Source: UBA2287 sp964479665 (GTDB taxonomy: Bacteria; Bacteroidota; Bacteroidia; Bacteroidales; Tenuifilaceae). From it: DNA of 64,000 nucleotides. Under the pieces are notes generated by a model. That model had not been told where the DNA came from and ran no database searches. It saw only the letters and a list, made by a program, of their open reading frames with translations. The DNA lies in contig CAYZNN010000014.1 in the NCBI GenBank assembly GCA_964479665.1, positions 13,995-77,994 on the forward strand, read 5' to 3'. This document shows positions 18,819 to 28,471 of this stretch, one piece after another. How positions within the stretch are numbered: position 1 is the stretch's first letter; each line of letters starts with the position of its first letter. The translations under genes were made by a program, and so were the position numbers.

Positions 18819-19361
18819 TTAGGGTATTAAAGTGTATATGTTGGGTAAGTTGCGGCCTAAACCATTGTAATCAAGGCCGTAGCCTACAATAAAGTCGTTG
18901 GGTATAGACCGGCCAACGTAGTCAATTTTAATGTTTCCTTTATAAGCGTTGGGTTTAAAGAGAAAAGTAGCGATTAAAACTTTTTTGGGCGATTTTGTTT
19001 TTAAAACATCTACTAATTTGGTGAGCGTAATGCCAGTGTCTACTATATCCTCAATAATAACAACAGTCCTGTTTTCAATTCTCTCGGTAAGCCCAATGAG
19101 TTCATTTATTGATCCAGTAGACTGGGTTCCAACGTATGAGGCAAGTTTAACGAAAGAAATCTCACAGGGGAATTCAATTCTTCGAATTAAATCGGCTGTA
19201 AACATGAACGAACCATTTAAAACGCTGATGAACAAGGGGGTGTCTTCGTCTTTTAAGTCGCTATTTATGGCAATTGCCATTTTTGCAACATCATTCTGAA
19301 TGCTTTCTTCGGGGTAACTAAGTTCAAATTCCTTGTCCCACAGTTTAACAGTTTTGGCCAT
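18819..19361 (-). CDS. hpt: Hypoxanthine phosphoribosyltransferase
   Basis: Salvages hypoxanthine or guanine with PRPP to IMP or GMP. 180 residues. The PRPP-binding motif VVIIEDIVDTGITL is at about residues 99-112, and the purine-specific loop SYVGTQSTG and the C-terminal IPNDFIVGYGLDYN are present. First gene of the hpt-adk-obg-PAP2 cluster. A TAnnTTTG element lies 34-41 bases before its start. Confidence 0.95.
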   Translation of the reverse strand: MAKTVKLWDKEFELSYPEESIQNDVAKMAIAINSDLKDEDTPLFISVLNGSFMFTADLIRRIEFPCEISFVKLASYVGTQSTGSINELIGLTERIENRTVVIIEDIVDTGITLTKLVDVLKTKSPKKVLIATFLFKPNAYKGNIKIDYVGRSIPNDFIVGYGLDYNGLGRNLPNIYTLIP

Positions 19362-19394
19362 TGCTTATTGGTGGTTTTTAAATCGAATAAACGG

Positions 19395-19402
19395 CAAAAG
19401 TA
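19395..19402 (-). promoter_or_regulatory. Putative promoter -7 element for hpt cluster
   Basis: On the minus strand reads TACTTTTG, a full match to the Bacteroidetes -7 consensus TAnnTTTG, 34 bases ahead of the hpt ATG. The -33 element is not clear. Confidence 0.5.
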
Positions 19403-19440
19403 CAAAATATAATCTCTTTTAAAAGGATCTTGATGTAATG

Positions 19441-20565
19441 CTACCGAAGATGCTTGGTAATTATGCCATCCATAACATTCATACCATAGGGTATTATGTC
19501 GTCCGGAAAGTCGAAATCGGGACTGTGAAGGTCGGGTTGGTCTTCTCCGGCTCCCAGCCCCATAATTACTCCAGGCCCTCTAACAAGAAAGTGCGAAAAG
19601 TCTTCCGACCATCTATTGGGTTTTTCAATTGTACTGAATGGTAATCCATTTTGTTTGCAAACCAGTTTTATCTCCTCTGTTAATTTGTTGTCGCACACAG
19701 CAGAGGGATAAATGTTGGTGAAGGTGAATTCAATGTTTACCCCATGTTTAATGCCCGACTTTTTAACGAGTTCAATGGTTCTGTCGGTTAAAAGGCTCAT
19801 GTCAGTGTCGGAGTAGGCTCTGAGAGTACACATTAACTCTCCATATCCGGGCGATGTGCCAAAGGCAATTTCGCCAACCCGAATATGTACAATAGTTATT
19901 AATACAAAGCTGCTATAATGGGGCAAACTTGCAATTTCATTTATCCCTTGAATAATTTCGGCAATGGCAAACGAAGGGTTAATGCCGTTTTCAGGATATG
20001 CTGCATGTGAGGCCTTGCCTATTAGCTTCACAATTAACCCTTTCGAGGCTGCTGCAAAAGTGTGCTCAGCAAGGATAATATTTCCCTTCTTATGTTTAGG
20101 CATGTTATGAATAGCAAAAGCCATATCAGGGTAAAGGTTCAACTCCCTAAGCCTTCGGACCGATTTTAATGCCCCTGTTCCATTTTCTTCCTCGGGCTGG
20201 TAAAAAAGAATAACTCGTCCCCTTTTCAGCGGGTTCGACTTTATTCGATTTGCCAAACCCGATACCATAGCCATGTGACCATCGTGCCCACATGCATGCG
20301 AAACGCCAGGATTTATGGATGTATAGCTTGTTTTGGAGGTTTCATGAATGGGTAATGCGTCTAGGTCGCAGCGGAACAGGATGGTTGGGCCTTCGTCTTT
20401 CCCCTTAAAAACAGCAGCCATACCCTCGCCTGCAATGCCAGTGTAAAGTTCATCGGGGCTATAGCGGCTCAAGTAAAAACGTATTCGTTTTCCAGTTTCT
20501 CTCTCTTTACCAGATAGCTCAGGGTTCCGGTGGAGTTCGTGCCTTAATCTAATGAGTTCTTCCAT
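19441..20565 (-). CDS. M20-family amidohydrolase (N-acyl-amino-acid/hippurate hydrolase type)
   Basis: 374-residue cytosolic metallohydrolase that removes acyl groups from amino acids or similar amides. Metal-site motifs are visible: RCDLDALP (about residue 66), SHACGHDGHMAM (about 90), FYQPEEENGTGA (about 121) and FAIHNMP. The dimerisation domain occupies roughly 175-290. No signal peptide is present. It is separated from hpt by 79 bases on the same strand and probably has its own promoter. The substrate cannot be told from sequence. Confidence 0.88.
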   Translation of the reverse strand: MEELIRLRHELHRNPELSGKERETGKRIRFYLSRYSPDELYTGIAGEGMAAVFKGKDEGPTILFRCDLDALPIHETSKTSYTSINPGVSHACGHDGHMAMVSGLANRIKSNPLKRGRVILFYQPEEENGTGALKSVRRLRELNLYPDMAFAIHNMPKHKKGNIILAEHTFAAASKGLIVKLIGKASHAAYPENGINPSFAIAEIIQGINEIASLPHYSSFVLITIVHIRVGEIAFGTSPGYGELMCTLRAYSDTDMSLLTDRTIELVKKSGIKHGVNIEFTFTNIYPSAVCDNKLTEEIKLVCKQNGLPFSTIEKPNRWSEDFSHFLVRGPGVIMGLGAGEDQPDLHSPDFDFPDDIIPYGMNVMDGIITKHLR

Positions 20566-20760
20566 TGGCCTAATTTAACTGTATGTAAAATTAGCAAATT
20601 TGAAGTAACCGCAATCGATTTAAATCCTATAAAATTGTTGAAGTAAGTCAAACAAATTCTCATACGATTTATTATAGATAACATATATCCTTAAAGCAAT
20701 AAATTCAACCTTTTGGGGCTGATTTAATGTTGCTTTACGAGGTTGAAACTTGCAGTTGCG

Positions 20761-21573
20761 CTAGGTTGTCGTTTCTCTATTCGAATATAAGCGCGATGAG
20801 AGCGCAAGGCTTACTTCAAAAAGTAACCAAAGTGGAATTACTACCAGCACAAGGCTAATGATATCTGGAGGGGTAATTATGGCGGCTAGCACCATGATTG
20901 CAATAAAGGTGTGTTTTCGGTATTTTTTCAATAAGACCGGGGTTACAACACCGGTTTTTGTAAGAAAAAGTATTGCCAGAGGAAGTTCGAAAAGAATGCC
21001 AGATGCTAAGGTAGCCGAAGTAATTGAGCCTATGTATGAGTTTAAACTGATGGTGTTGCTCACTTCGCTTGAAACACTGTATGAACCCAGAAAATGAATA
21101 GTGAGAGGTGTTATAATGTAATAACCAAATAGAACTCCAACAAAAAAGAGTAGCGATACCCAAAAAACAACCCGTTGGGTTATTCTGCGTTCGCCAGGGT
21201 AAAGAGCGGGCTTAACGAACTGCCAAAGATTAAAAATAATGTAAGGGAAGGATAAAATAATGCCTGTGTATAAAGATACCATAAGGTGTATGGTAAACTG
21301 CCCCGATAATGAAATGTTAATTATCTCAAGCCCCCTTTGGTTTATACATAATACGCTGCTATTTAGCCATTCTCCCATTTGGCAAAGCAACCGGTTTGTG
21401 AAAAATGTTGGTTGCATGGGGGCAAATAGCAACCCATCGAATATGAACCGGAAAAAGACGAAAGCTATTACAGTGCTAATGAGAATGCCTAAAGTTGAGC
21501 GGACAAGAATCCAACGAAGCTCCTCTAGATGCTCCCAAAAGGACATTTCGCCATTTGTCTTGTCGTTTTCCAT
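20761..21573 (-). CDS. tatC: Sec-independent translocase subunit TatC
   Basis: Core receptor of the twin-arginine translocon. 270 residues with six hydrophobic helices. The family N-terminus is present (SFWEHLEELRWILVRS), as are FPYIIFNLWQFVKPALYPGERR and the late motif ITPPD followed by hydrophobic helices. No tatA/B is in the window. It begins two bases after the kdsD stop, so the two genes form one unit divergent from recQ. Confidence 0.95.
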   Translation of the reverse strand: MENDKTNGEMSFWEHLEELRWILVRSTLGILISTVIAFVFFRFIFDGLLFAPMQPTFFTNRLLCQMGEWLNSSVLCINQRGLEIINISLSGQFTIHLMVSLYTGIILSFPYIIFNLWQFVKPALYPGERRITQRVVFWVSLLFFVGVLFGYYIITPLTIHFLGSYSVSSEVSNTISLNSYIGSITSATLASGILFELPLAILFLTKTGVVTPVLLKKYRKHTFIAIMVLAAIITPPDIISLVLVVIPLWLLFEVSLALSSRLYSNRETTT

Positions 21574-21575
21574 AA

Positions 21576-22538
21576 CTATACAATTCCCTCCCGAAGAATA
21601 TCATGAATGTGGACCATGCCAGCATATTTTCCCTTGTCGAGTACAATTAATTGCGTTATTTTATTGGTTTCCATTAGGTTAAATGCATTAATCGCAAGTT
21701 CGTTTTTGTCGATCGTCTTTGGGTTAACTGACATAATGTTCTCAGCTACTAAAAGTTCAACCGACTCGTTTCGCTGCAGCATGCGTCTAAGGTCTCCATC
21801 GGTTATTATACCTGCAAGTTGCTCATTATTGCCAATAACAGCGGTTGCCCCGAGCCGCTTCGATGATATTTCAAGTATCACATCCCTAATTTTATCGGTT
21901 ATCCTAACTTTGGGAGGGTTCGATTGGTCAAAAACATCGGCAACGCGCATGTACAGTTTCTTGCCGAGCGAACCCCCGGGATGAAAACGTGCAAAATCGG
22001 CAGGCGTGAAGCCTCTCAATTTTAGAAGACAAACGGCTAAAGCGTCACCAATTACGAGCTGCGCTGTTGTACTTGAGGTGGGTGCCAAGTTGTTGGGACA
22101 AGCTTCGATGCCTACCGTTGCTTTGAGCACAAAGTCGGCTTTCTGTGCCAAGTAGCTTTCAGTATTCGATACCAATGCAACTATTTTGTTGCCGAGGCTA
22201 TGGATAAGAGGTACTAGAACCTTTATTTCTGGGGTGTTCCCACTTTTCGAAAGACAAATTATTACATCGTCGGGTTGAATAATTCCCAAATCGCCGTGGA
22301 TTGCATCAGCAGCGTGCATAAATATGGCAGGACTGCCCGTGGAGTTGAATGTTGCAACAATTTTCTCCGCAATAATTGCACTCTTACCAATGCCTGTAAC
22401 AATTATTCTACCCTTTGCGTTAAAGAGCAACGAAACGCAATTCTCAAAGTCTATATCTATATAATCGGCTAATTTATCAATTGCTAGTGCTTCCGATTTT
22501 ATAGTGCTAATGGCTAATTGTTTAACATCAATTTTCAT
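21576..22538 (-). CDS. kdsD: D-arabinose-5-phosphate isomerase
   Basis: Interconverts ribulose-5-phosphate and arabinose-5-phosphate, the first step of Kdo synthesis for lipopolysaccharide. The 320 residues contain an SIS sugar-isomerase domain (VTGIGKSAIIAEKI around 48-61, CLSKSGNTPEI, the PTSSTTAQLVIGDALA segment) followed by two CBS domains (about 205-320). It is first of a two-gene unit with tatC. Full-length and intact. Confidence 0.94.
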   Translation of the reverse strand: MKIDVKQLAISTIKSEALAIDKLADYIDIDFENCVSLLFNAKGRIIVTGIGKSAIIAEKIVATFNSTGSPAIFMHAADAIHGDLGIIQPDDVIICLSKSGNTPEIKVLVPLIHSLGNKIVALVSNTESYLAQKADFVLKATVGIEACPNNLAPTSSTTAQLVIGDALAVCLLKLRGFTPADFARFHPGGSLGKKLYMRVADVFDQSNPPKVRITDKIRDVILEISSKRLGATAVIGNNEQLAGIITDGDLRRMLQRNESVELLVAENIMSVNPKTIDKNELAINAFNLMETNKITQLIVLDKGKYAGMVHIHDILREGIV

Positions 22539-22633
22539 TGGTTCAAAGTTAATGATTGTTAATTTGTTTCAATCCTTCAATAGAAAAACAAGCATTTTTT
22601 TAGTTTTAAAAAATGTTTTGTGTGTTTTAGGTA

Positions 22634-22641
22634 CAAATGTA
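22634..22641 (-). promoter_or_regulatory. Putative promoter -7 element for kdsD-tatC
   Basis: Reads TACATTTG on the minus strand (TAnnTTTG consensus), 96 bases before the kdsD start, in the divergent kdsD/recQ gap. A convincing -33 element is not seen. Confidence 0.4.
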
Positions 22642-22720
22642 GAAGTTTTTAGAAATTCACAGGTTTGATTATGTTGTTAATCTTTTTTACAGGAAAGTTT
22701 CAAATATTGGGAGTAAAATA

Positions 22721-24916
22721 ATGAGCGTTGGTAGTGATATTTCGTTGGGAGAACATCTGAAGAAGCACTTTGGTTTTTCAACCTTTAAGGGGAATCAAGA
22801 GGTAATTATTCGAAACGTATTAGCAGGGAAGGATACTTTTGTGCTAATGCCTACAGGCGGTGGAAAATCGTTGTGTTACCAGTTGCCAGCTATATTGCTT
22901 AAAGGTACAGCCATCGTAATTTCTCCCCTTATCGCATTAATGAAGAATCAGGTTGATGCTATGCGCGGATTCAGCGCCGAGGATGGAGTCGCTCATTTTC
23001 TCAACTCTTCCCTTAACAAAACGCAAATAGCCAAAGTTAAGCAGGATGTTGTATCGGGAAAAACGAAGCTGCTTTATGTAGCCCCCGAATCGCTTACAAA
23101 AGTGGAGAATGTACTATTCCTAAAGGGAGTTCCCATTTCATTCTATGCAATCGACGAAGCCCATTGTATTTCGGAGTGGGGTCACGATTTCAGGCCCGAG
23201 TATCGCAGAATTAGGCCCATTATTAATGAAATTGGCACCGCTCCATTAATTGCCTTAACAGCAACCGCTACCCCCAAAGTTCAGCACGACATTCAGAAGA
23301 ATTTGGGCATGCTTGAAGCTTGCGTGTTCAAATCGTCTTTCAATAGGGCAAACCTTTACTACGAGGTTCGACCAAAGGTTAACACAATTAGGGAAATAAT
23401 TAAGTTCATAAAAAATAATAGTGGGAAGTCGGGTATCATTTATTGTTTAAGTCGAAAAAAGGTTGAAGAACTTGCCGAAACCCTCAAGGTTAACGGAATA
23501 AAGTCTCTTCCTTATCATGCTGGTATGGATTCGTCAACCCGTAGTCAGAATCAAGATAAGTTCCTTATGGAAGAGGCAGATGTAATTGTCGCCACCATAG
23601 CCTTTGGAATGGGTATCGACAAACCCGATGTTCGTTACGTTATTCATTACGATATCCCTAAGAGCCTAGAAGGCTACTATCAGGAAACCGGAAGGGCAGG
23701 GCGCGACGGCGGAGAGGGCCAATGCATTACCTTTTACAGCTATAAGGACATACAAAAACTCGAAAAGTTCATGCAGGGTAAGCCAGTTGCCGAACAAGAG
23801 ATTGGTAAGCAGTTACTACTCGAAACCGTTACTTATGCCGAATCGTCGGTTTGTCGCAGAAAAATGCTGCTGCATTATTTTGGCGAAGAGTACCACGTAG
23901 AGAATTGTACCAACTGCGACAATTGCAATCATCCCAAAAGCCAGTTCGAGGGCAAGGAATACCTGCAATTAGTAATTGAAGCGGTGCTTGCCGTGAAGGA
24001 AAAATTCAAAGCCGATCATATAGTTAACATTCTGTGTGGCAACATTACCACTACAATAAAATCGTACAAGCACAACAAGCTCGAAACCTTTGGCGAGGGG
24101 GCCGAAAAAGATCCCAGATTCTGGAATGCTATCATTCGACAGGGCTTGGTTATGAAATTTCTCGATAAGGATATTGAGAATTACGGATTGCTATTTGTTA
24201 CCCCTAAGGGCAAAGAATTCCTTGAGAAGCCATTCGACCTAATGTTTGTTCTCGACCACGAGTACGAAGAGGGTGAAGAGGATGAATTGGCGGCAATGCA
24301 ACCCGGTAAAGGCGGTTCTAGCGACGATGAACTGCTGGGAATGCTCAAGGAACTCAGAAAAAAGATTTCAAAAAAGAAGAATTTACCTCCCTTTGTTATT
24401 TTTCAGGACCCCTCGCTGGAGGATATGGCCATTCAATATCCTATTACCGTTGAAGAACTTCAAAACATATCAGGGGTTGGGGCAGGAAAAGCGAAGCGAT
24501 ACGGAAAAGAGTTTGTCGACCTAATTAAAGCTTACGTTGAGGATAAGGACATCATTCGCCCGCAGGATATGGTAGTGAAGTCGGTGGCCAACAAATCGCT
24601 CATTAAAGTATTTATTATACAAAGCATCGATAGAAAAATGGATTTTGAGGATATTGCTGAGGCAAAAAGTTTAGAAATGAGCGATTTGCTAAACGAAATT
24701 GAGGCAATAGTCAACTCGGGAACCAAACTCAACATCGATTATTACATCGATAAGGTAATTGACGAGGATAAGCGCGATGAAATATTCGAGTATTTTAAAA
24801 ATGAAGCCGAAACCGAATCGATTCAGGACGCACTAAAATACCTTGGCGAAGACGATTTTTCTGAAGAGGAAATAAGGCTCGTTCGAATTAAATTCATTTC
24901 TGAACTTGGCAACTAG
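22721..24916 (+). CDS. recQ: ATP-dependent DNA helicase RecQ
   Basis: 3'-5' DNA helicase of recombination and fork repair. Walker A MPTGGGKS is near residue 45, the DEAH box is at residues 145-148, and motif VI (QETGRAGRDG) is near 330. The RQC zinc site uses four cysteines in CRRKMLLHYF...CTNCDNC (about 380-405) with a winged helix, and an HRDC domain lies around 535-610 (YPITVEELQNISGVGAGKA). The 731 residues include an extra acidic C-terminal region after the HRDC domain, usual for Bacteroidetes RecQ. Divergent from kdsD. Confidence 0.97.
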   Translation: MSVGSDISLGEHLKKHFGFSTFKGNQEVIIRNVLAGKDTFVLMPTGGGKSLCYQLPAILLKGTAIVISPLIALMKNQVDAMRGFSAEDGVAHFLNSSLNKTQIAKVKQDVVSGKTKLLYVAPESLTKVENVLFLKGVPISFYAIDEAHCISEWGHDFRPEYRRIRPIINEIGTAPLIALTATATPKVQHDIQKNLGMLEACVFKSSFNRANLYYEVRPKVNTIREIIKFIKNNSGKSGIIYCLSRKKVEELAETLKVNGIKSLPYHAGMDSSTRSQNQDKFLMEEADVIVATIAFGMGIDKPDVRYVIHYDIPKSLEGYYQETGRAGRDGGEGQCITFYSYKDIQKLEKFMQGKPVAEQEIGKQLLLETVTYAESSVCRRKMLLHYFGEEYHVENCTNCDNCNHPKSQFEGKEYLQLVIEAVLAVKEKFKADHIVNILCGNITTTIKSYKHNKLETFGEGAEKDPRFWNAIIRQGLVMKFLDKDIENYGLLFVTPKGKEFLEKPFDLMFVLDHEYEEGEEDELAAMQPGKGGSSDDELLGMLKELRKKISKKKNLPPFVIFQDPSLEDMAIQYPITVEELQNISGVGAGKAKRYGKEFVDLIKAYVEDKDIIRPQDMVVKSVANKSLIKVFIIQSIDRKMDFEDIAEAKSLEMSDLLNEIEAIVNSGTKLNIDYYIDKVIDEDKRDEIFEYFKNEAETESIQDALKYLGEDDFSEEEIRLVRIKFISELGN

Positions 24917-24957
24917 ATTGGTTGCCGATATTATTACTTAGATCCATAAATAGCACC

Positions 24958-25857
24958 ATGGAGGAGGTTTTAAGGGTTGTGAACCTTTCAAAATCGTACG
25001 GAAGGTTCAGCGCAATTTCCAATGTTAGTTTTAGTGTATTAAGGGGAGAGGTTCTAGGCTTACTGGGGCCTAATGGCAGCGGGAAAACCACTACGCTATC
25101 CGTTGTTTTAGGGGCTAAATTTCCCGATAGTGGTAACTATGAGTGGTTCGGGGGGATTAAGGCTCATGGTGCGAATAGGCGCATTGGCACACTTCTCGAA
25201 ATGCCATATTTTTATCCCTCGCTTTCTCTTTACAATAACCTTCGATTAATTGCTGCTATTAGGGGAGTTAGCGAAAACGAGGTTCTCCCAGCATTAGGTC
25301 AGGTTGGGCTGGCCGAGAGGCAGGCCAGCCCTTACTATACACTTTCGCTTGGTATGAAACAGCGACTGTCACTTGCAAGCGCATTGATGGGAAACCCCGA
25401 AGTACTCATACTAGACGAACCTACTAATGGGCTCGACCCGGAAGGAATAGCCGAGGTTCGCCAAATCATCCGTCACCAAGCACTAACTGGAAAAACAATT
25501 ATACTAGCAAGCCATATACTCGATGAGGTTGAAAAGGTGTGCACAAGTGTAGTTATTTTAAAGGAGGGACATGTTGCGTGGTATGGAAATGTTGACGATT
25601 TGGCCAGTGAAAAGCAACTTGTATCCATTGGTGCCGACGACATGCGGCTTCTTGCCGAACTGGTTGAGAAAAATCCCCATATTCATTATGAGGGTTTATC
25701 GAAGGGATACTTAACTGTATCGCTGTCCAGCAATTTTTCACCTTCCGATGCCAATGCATGGTTCCAGCAGAATGGAGTGTCGCTCAGCCATCTCGAAGTG
25801 CAAAAGAGGAGCCTCGAAAGTCACTTTTTAAGCATTGTTAAGTACCAGAATGATTAA
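24958..25857 (+). CDS. ABC transporter ATP-binding protein
   Basis: 299-residue ATPase of an ABC-2 type exporter. Walker A GPNGSGKTTT (about residue 41), Q-loop region LEMPYFYPSL, signature LSLGMKQRLSLASAL and Walker B VLILDEPTNGLDPEG, then the H-loop in LASHILDEV. The start is ATG 24958; the longer frame begins with TTG 24922, close to the recQ stop. The permease gene follows after five bases. Closest known architecture is the CcmA/NatA/bacitracin-type exporter group; the substrate is not deducible. Confidence 0.92.
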   Translation: MEEVLRVVNLSKSYGRFSAISNVSFSVLRGEVLGLLGPNGSGKTTTLSVVLGAKFPDSGNYEWFGGIKAHGANRRIGTLLEMPYFYPSLSLYNNLRLIAAIRGVSENEVLPALGQVGLAERQASPYYTLSLGMKQRLSLASALMGNPEVLILDEPTNGLDPEGIAEVRQIIRHQALTGKTIILASHILDEVEKVCTSVVILKEGHVAWYGNVDDLASEKQLVSIGADDMRLLAELVEKNPHIHYEGLSKGYLTVSLSSNFSPSDANAWFQQNGVSLSHLEVQKRSLESHFLSIVKYQND

Positions 25858-25862
25858 TAATC

Positions 25863-26660
25863 ATGCGTAAACTTCTAAAAATAGAATGTATTAAACTTTT
25901 TGGGTCGCCAACTGTAAAAGCCATTTTAGCAATTCATGCTCTACTTTTCATGTTGATTTTGCTGGTTGGTAGTGGAATTTCCATTAATGTTCAGGGGGTG
26001 CAAATCGACAAACTTTTTGAATTTCCTATGGTTTGGCAAACATTTGCATGGATTGCCAGCTGGTTCAATTTGCTACTTGGAGTGCTGGTTATTGTTGTTG
26101 TTACAACCGATCATCAGCTAAGAACCTATAGGAAGCACCTCATTGATGGGCTTTCCAGAAAGCAATTAGTAGGCTCAAAAGTATTAGTTATTATTTCCCT
26201 GTCGGTTTATACAACCCTTATGGTTCTTGTTGCAGGATTGATTTTTGGGCTTTCAAAAACAGCAAGCATAACTTTTGAAAATGTTATTCAGGGGCTACAA
26301 TATTTACCTATTCTTTTTATTCAGAGTCTCTCATATATGGTTTTCGCCATGTTTCTGGCATTTTTGCTTAAGACCCCAGCAATAGCCATTGTTAGTTTTA
26401 TCCTACTTTTCTTCCCCATCGAACCAATTATGGCAGCTATTCTGCCATCGCCTATTGACGAGTACCTTCCGTTTGCCGTCATGTCGGATTTGATCCCTTC
26501 GCCCGATTTTATGGGAGCAGCCACAATGGGTGCTTTCAGCCAAATTCACAACATCCCCGAGGATGCTAGCATATCCTTAATCAAAACTATCCAATCGCTT
26601 GCTTATTCATTAGTTTTTCTTCTGGTTTCGCAATTTGTTGTGAGCAAAAGAAACTTTTAG
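25863..26660 (+). CDS. ABC-2 type transporter permease
   Basis: 265-residue membrane protein with about six hydrophobic helices (near residues 20-40, 60-85, 105-130, 145-170, 175-195 and 240-260). Its N-terminal KIECIKLFGSPTVKAI pattern is typical of ABC-2 permeases. It lies five bases after its ATPase, and together they make a complete exporter. No dedicated substrate gene is adjacent. Confidence 0.85.
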   Translation: MRKLLKIECIKLFGSPTVKAILAIHALLFMLILLVGSGISINVQGVQIDKLFEFPMVWQTFAWIASWFNLLLGVLVIVVVTTDHQLRTYRKHLIDGLSRKQLVGSKVLVIISLSVYTTLMVLVAGLIFGLSKTASITFENVIQGLQYLPILFIQSLSYMVFAMFLAFLLKTPAIAIVSFILLFFPIEPIMAAILPSPIDEYLPFAVMSDLIPSPDFMGAATMGAFSQIHNIPEDASISLIKTIQSLAYSLVFLLVSQFVVSKRNF

Positions 26661-26765
26661 CATCTAAAAATACTTTAGCTTAAAGCATTTTTAACAGAAG
26701 TGTATTGACTTTAACGTTGGCTTTTGCTATTTTTACCTACTCGATAACCATAAAAAACACGCTAT

Positions 26766-27797
26766 ATGAAGAAAATTTACGTTTTGTCGGCGCTCACTAT
26801 TGCAACCTTTGCAATGCAGGCTCAAACCGTATTAAATTACCAAACCCACGGGTTGGTTAACGATACACGCAACGAAATGTTTATAACCAAGTACGTTGAA
26901 CCCGGGTTGGAAGGGAACAATGTTATTTGGGATTTTTCATCGTTGGAGTTGACAAACAGCTTTGTTGGCGTGCTCGATAACCCTGCCTTGTCGAAAGGCG
27001 CTACAACCTTCACAAATTCAAATGTTGCACTCGAAGAATTTGGTAATTTTTTCTATTTCAATGCTAATGACCAGCGTATAGAGCAGCATGGATTCATGTC
27101 GGGCAATGGGAATATTTCCATAGTTTACAATGTGCCCTTTGTTAAAATGCGTTACCCATTTGCATTCGGAAGCACCTACAGTGGCCCCTTTGGTGGGTAT
27201 TACTTGCACAACGGGAATAGAATAGGCGATATTGAAGGAACTTATACTGTTACCGGCGACGGTATGGGAAAATTGTTGCTGCCAGGAAATGTTTCTTACA
27301 ACAAGGCTCTACGTGTAAAAGAGGTAAAGACGTTCACTCAAAGTATGAATGGAACCAATTATCAATTCGAGGATGTTACCTATCGTTGGTACGTTGAGGG
27401 GCACAGGTACCCTTTGCTTGTGCTTATAAAAAGTACAACACAATACACCAATGGTAAAAACCACTCATCGACTCGTGCTGCATATAACCCAGTAATTCTG
27501 CAGAATAATCCATTGGTAACAAACAACCTTGCAAATGTTTCAAGCATCTCGGCGTATCCTAACCCCTACACCGACCATGTAAACATTTGCGTTGTACTAA
27601 GCAAATCCTCCAGAGTGAAACTTTCAGTTTTCGATATAAATGGACGCCTTGTGAAGGAGCTTGCAAGCGGAGTAGAACCAATGGGAGAGCGTAACTATCG
27701 TTTTTCGGCAAAAGAGATGGGTCTTGCAGCAGGAACCTATATGGTGAAACTCAATATTGATGGAAAGGAGAGCGTTCAGAAGATAGTTGAACTTTAA
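26766..27797 (+). CDS. Secreted protein with T9SS type A C-terminal sorting domain
   Basis: 343 residues. The signal peptide MKKIYVLSALTIATFAMQAQ leads into an unrecognised beta-rich body of about 240 residues. The last 80 residues (from SISAYPNPYTDHVNI through LSVFDINGRLVKEL and GTYMVKLNIDGKE to IVEL) form a type A sorting domain that directs cargo through the type IX secretion system to the cell surface. The function of the body is unknown. A hairpin terminator follows, so the gene is probably monocistronic. Confidence 0.9.
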   Translation: MKKIYVLSALTIATFAMQAQTVLNYQTHGLVNDTRNEMFITKYVEPGLEGNNVIWDFSSLELTNSFVGVLDNPALSKGATTFTNSNVALEEFGNFFYFNANDQRIEQHGFMSGNGNISIVYNVPFVKMRYPFAFGSTYSGPFGGYYLHNGNRIGDIEGTYTVTGDGMGKLLLPGNVSYNKALRVKEVKTFTQSMNGTNYQFEDVTYRWYVEGHRYPLLVLIKSTTQYTNGKNHSSTRAAYNPVILQNNPLVTNNLANVSSISAYPNPYTDHVNICVVLSKSSRVKLSVFDINGRLVKELASGVEPMGERNYRFSAKEMGLAAGTYMVKLNIDGKESVQKIVEL

Positions 27798-27820
27798 TAA
27801 ATATCCAAGAGAACTTGATG

Positions 27821-27845
27821 AAGGGGCTGAAAAGCCCCTTTATTA
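27821..27845 (+). terminator. Rho-independent terminator after T9SS cargo gene
   Basis: 8-bp GC-rich stem (27821-27828 with 27833-27840), GAAA tetraloop and a T-rich tail. It ends the T9SS cargo transcript just before the convergent GyrI-like pseudogene. Confidence 0.8.
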
Positions 27846-28462
27846 TTGCTTCATAACACGAAAACGTAAAACGGTTCTGAGTTTCTCATGCGAAGTTCAT
27901 CGAGCGTCGCTCAGGTATATTTCTTTATGGTTTTTACCTATTCGGGAATAGCCCATTTTTGCAATAAAGGTTCCCTTGCTGTCGAAGCTTGCCTTCTCGC
28001 TATCGAAACTCCCTTTATAAAGCATTTGAACGCACTCCCCCTCTTCGAACGAACCAAATTTGATGCTGTTGAGTATTTGATTAGGGTTGATTCGTTTTTT
28101 CAATCATTTTTCCAACCAGTTCCTGTCTAATAAAATCGGGTTGCCTTATCATTAATTTGTAAACAAAATCGATTTTATTTATTAGCCCAGAAAAATTCTT
28201 TTTGGCTGTTACACTCAAGTCCCATTCTCCCTCAAGAGGATACACAATTGGCAGCAGAGTTCGAAATGGGATTCTTTTTATAGCTCCTTTTAATTGAATA
28301 AGAGAGCGTAAAGAGTGTAACCACGAACTCCCGAAAGTGATTGGTGTTGGGATTTCCCTGGCCGTTTATGTATGAATGGTCGTATTCAGGCACCCAAACC
28401 AATTCGGGCTTTGCTTTTGGGATGTAAAAGTTCTTATCGGTTTTCTTCCAATCGTGTTTCAT
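27843..28462 (-). pseudogene. GyrI-like small-molecule-binding protein, two frameshifts and one stop
   Basis: Reading from ATG 28462 gives the family N-terminus (MKHDWKKTDKNFYIPKAKPE, then VPEYDHSYINGQGNPN). The frame then shifts near an A4 run (28288-28291), continues as LLPIVYPLEGEWDLS...LMIRQPDF, shifts again in an A6 run (28095-28100), and continues as FGSFEEGECVQMLYKGSFDSE to EIYLSDAR. An in-frame TGA at 27897-27899 follows, after which TSHEKLRTVLRFRVMK runs to a TAA at 27843. All pieces align in order with GyrI-like proteins of about 205 residues. Three lesions make a true pseudogene likely. It lies nine bases after the AraC/GyrI pseudogene. Confidence 0.82.
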
Positions 28463-28471
28463 GCTTCAGGG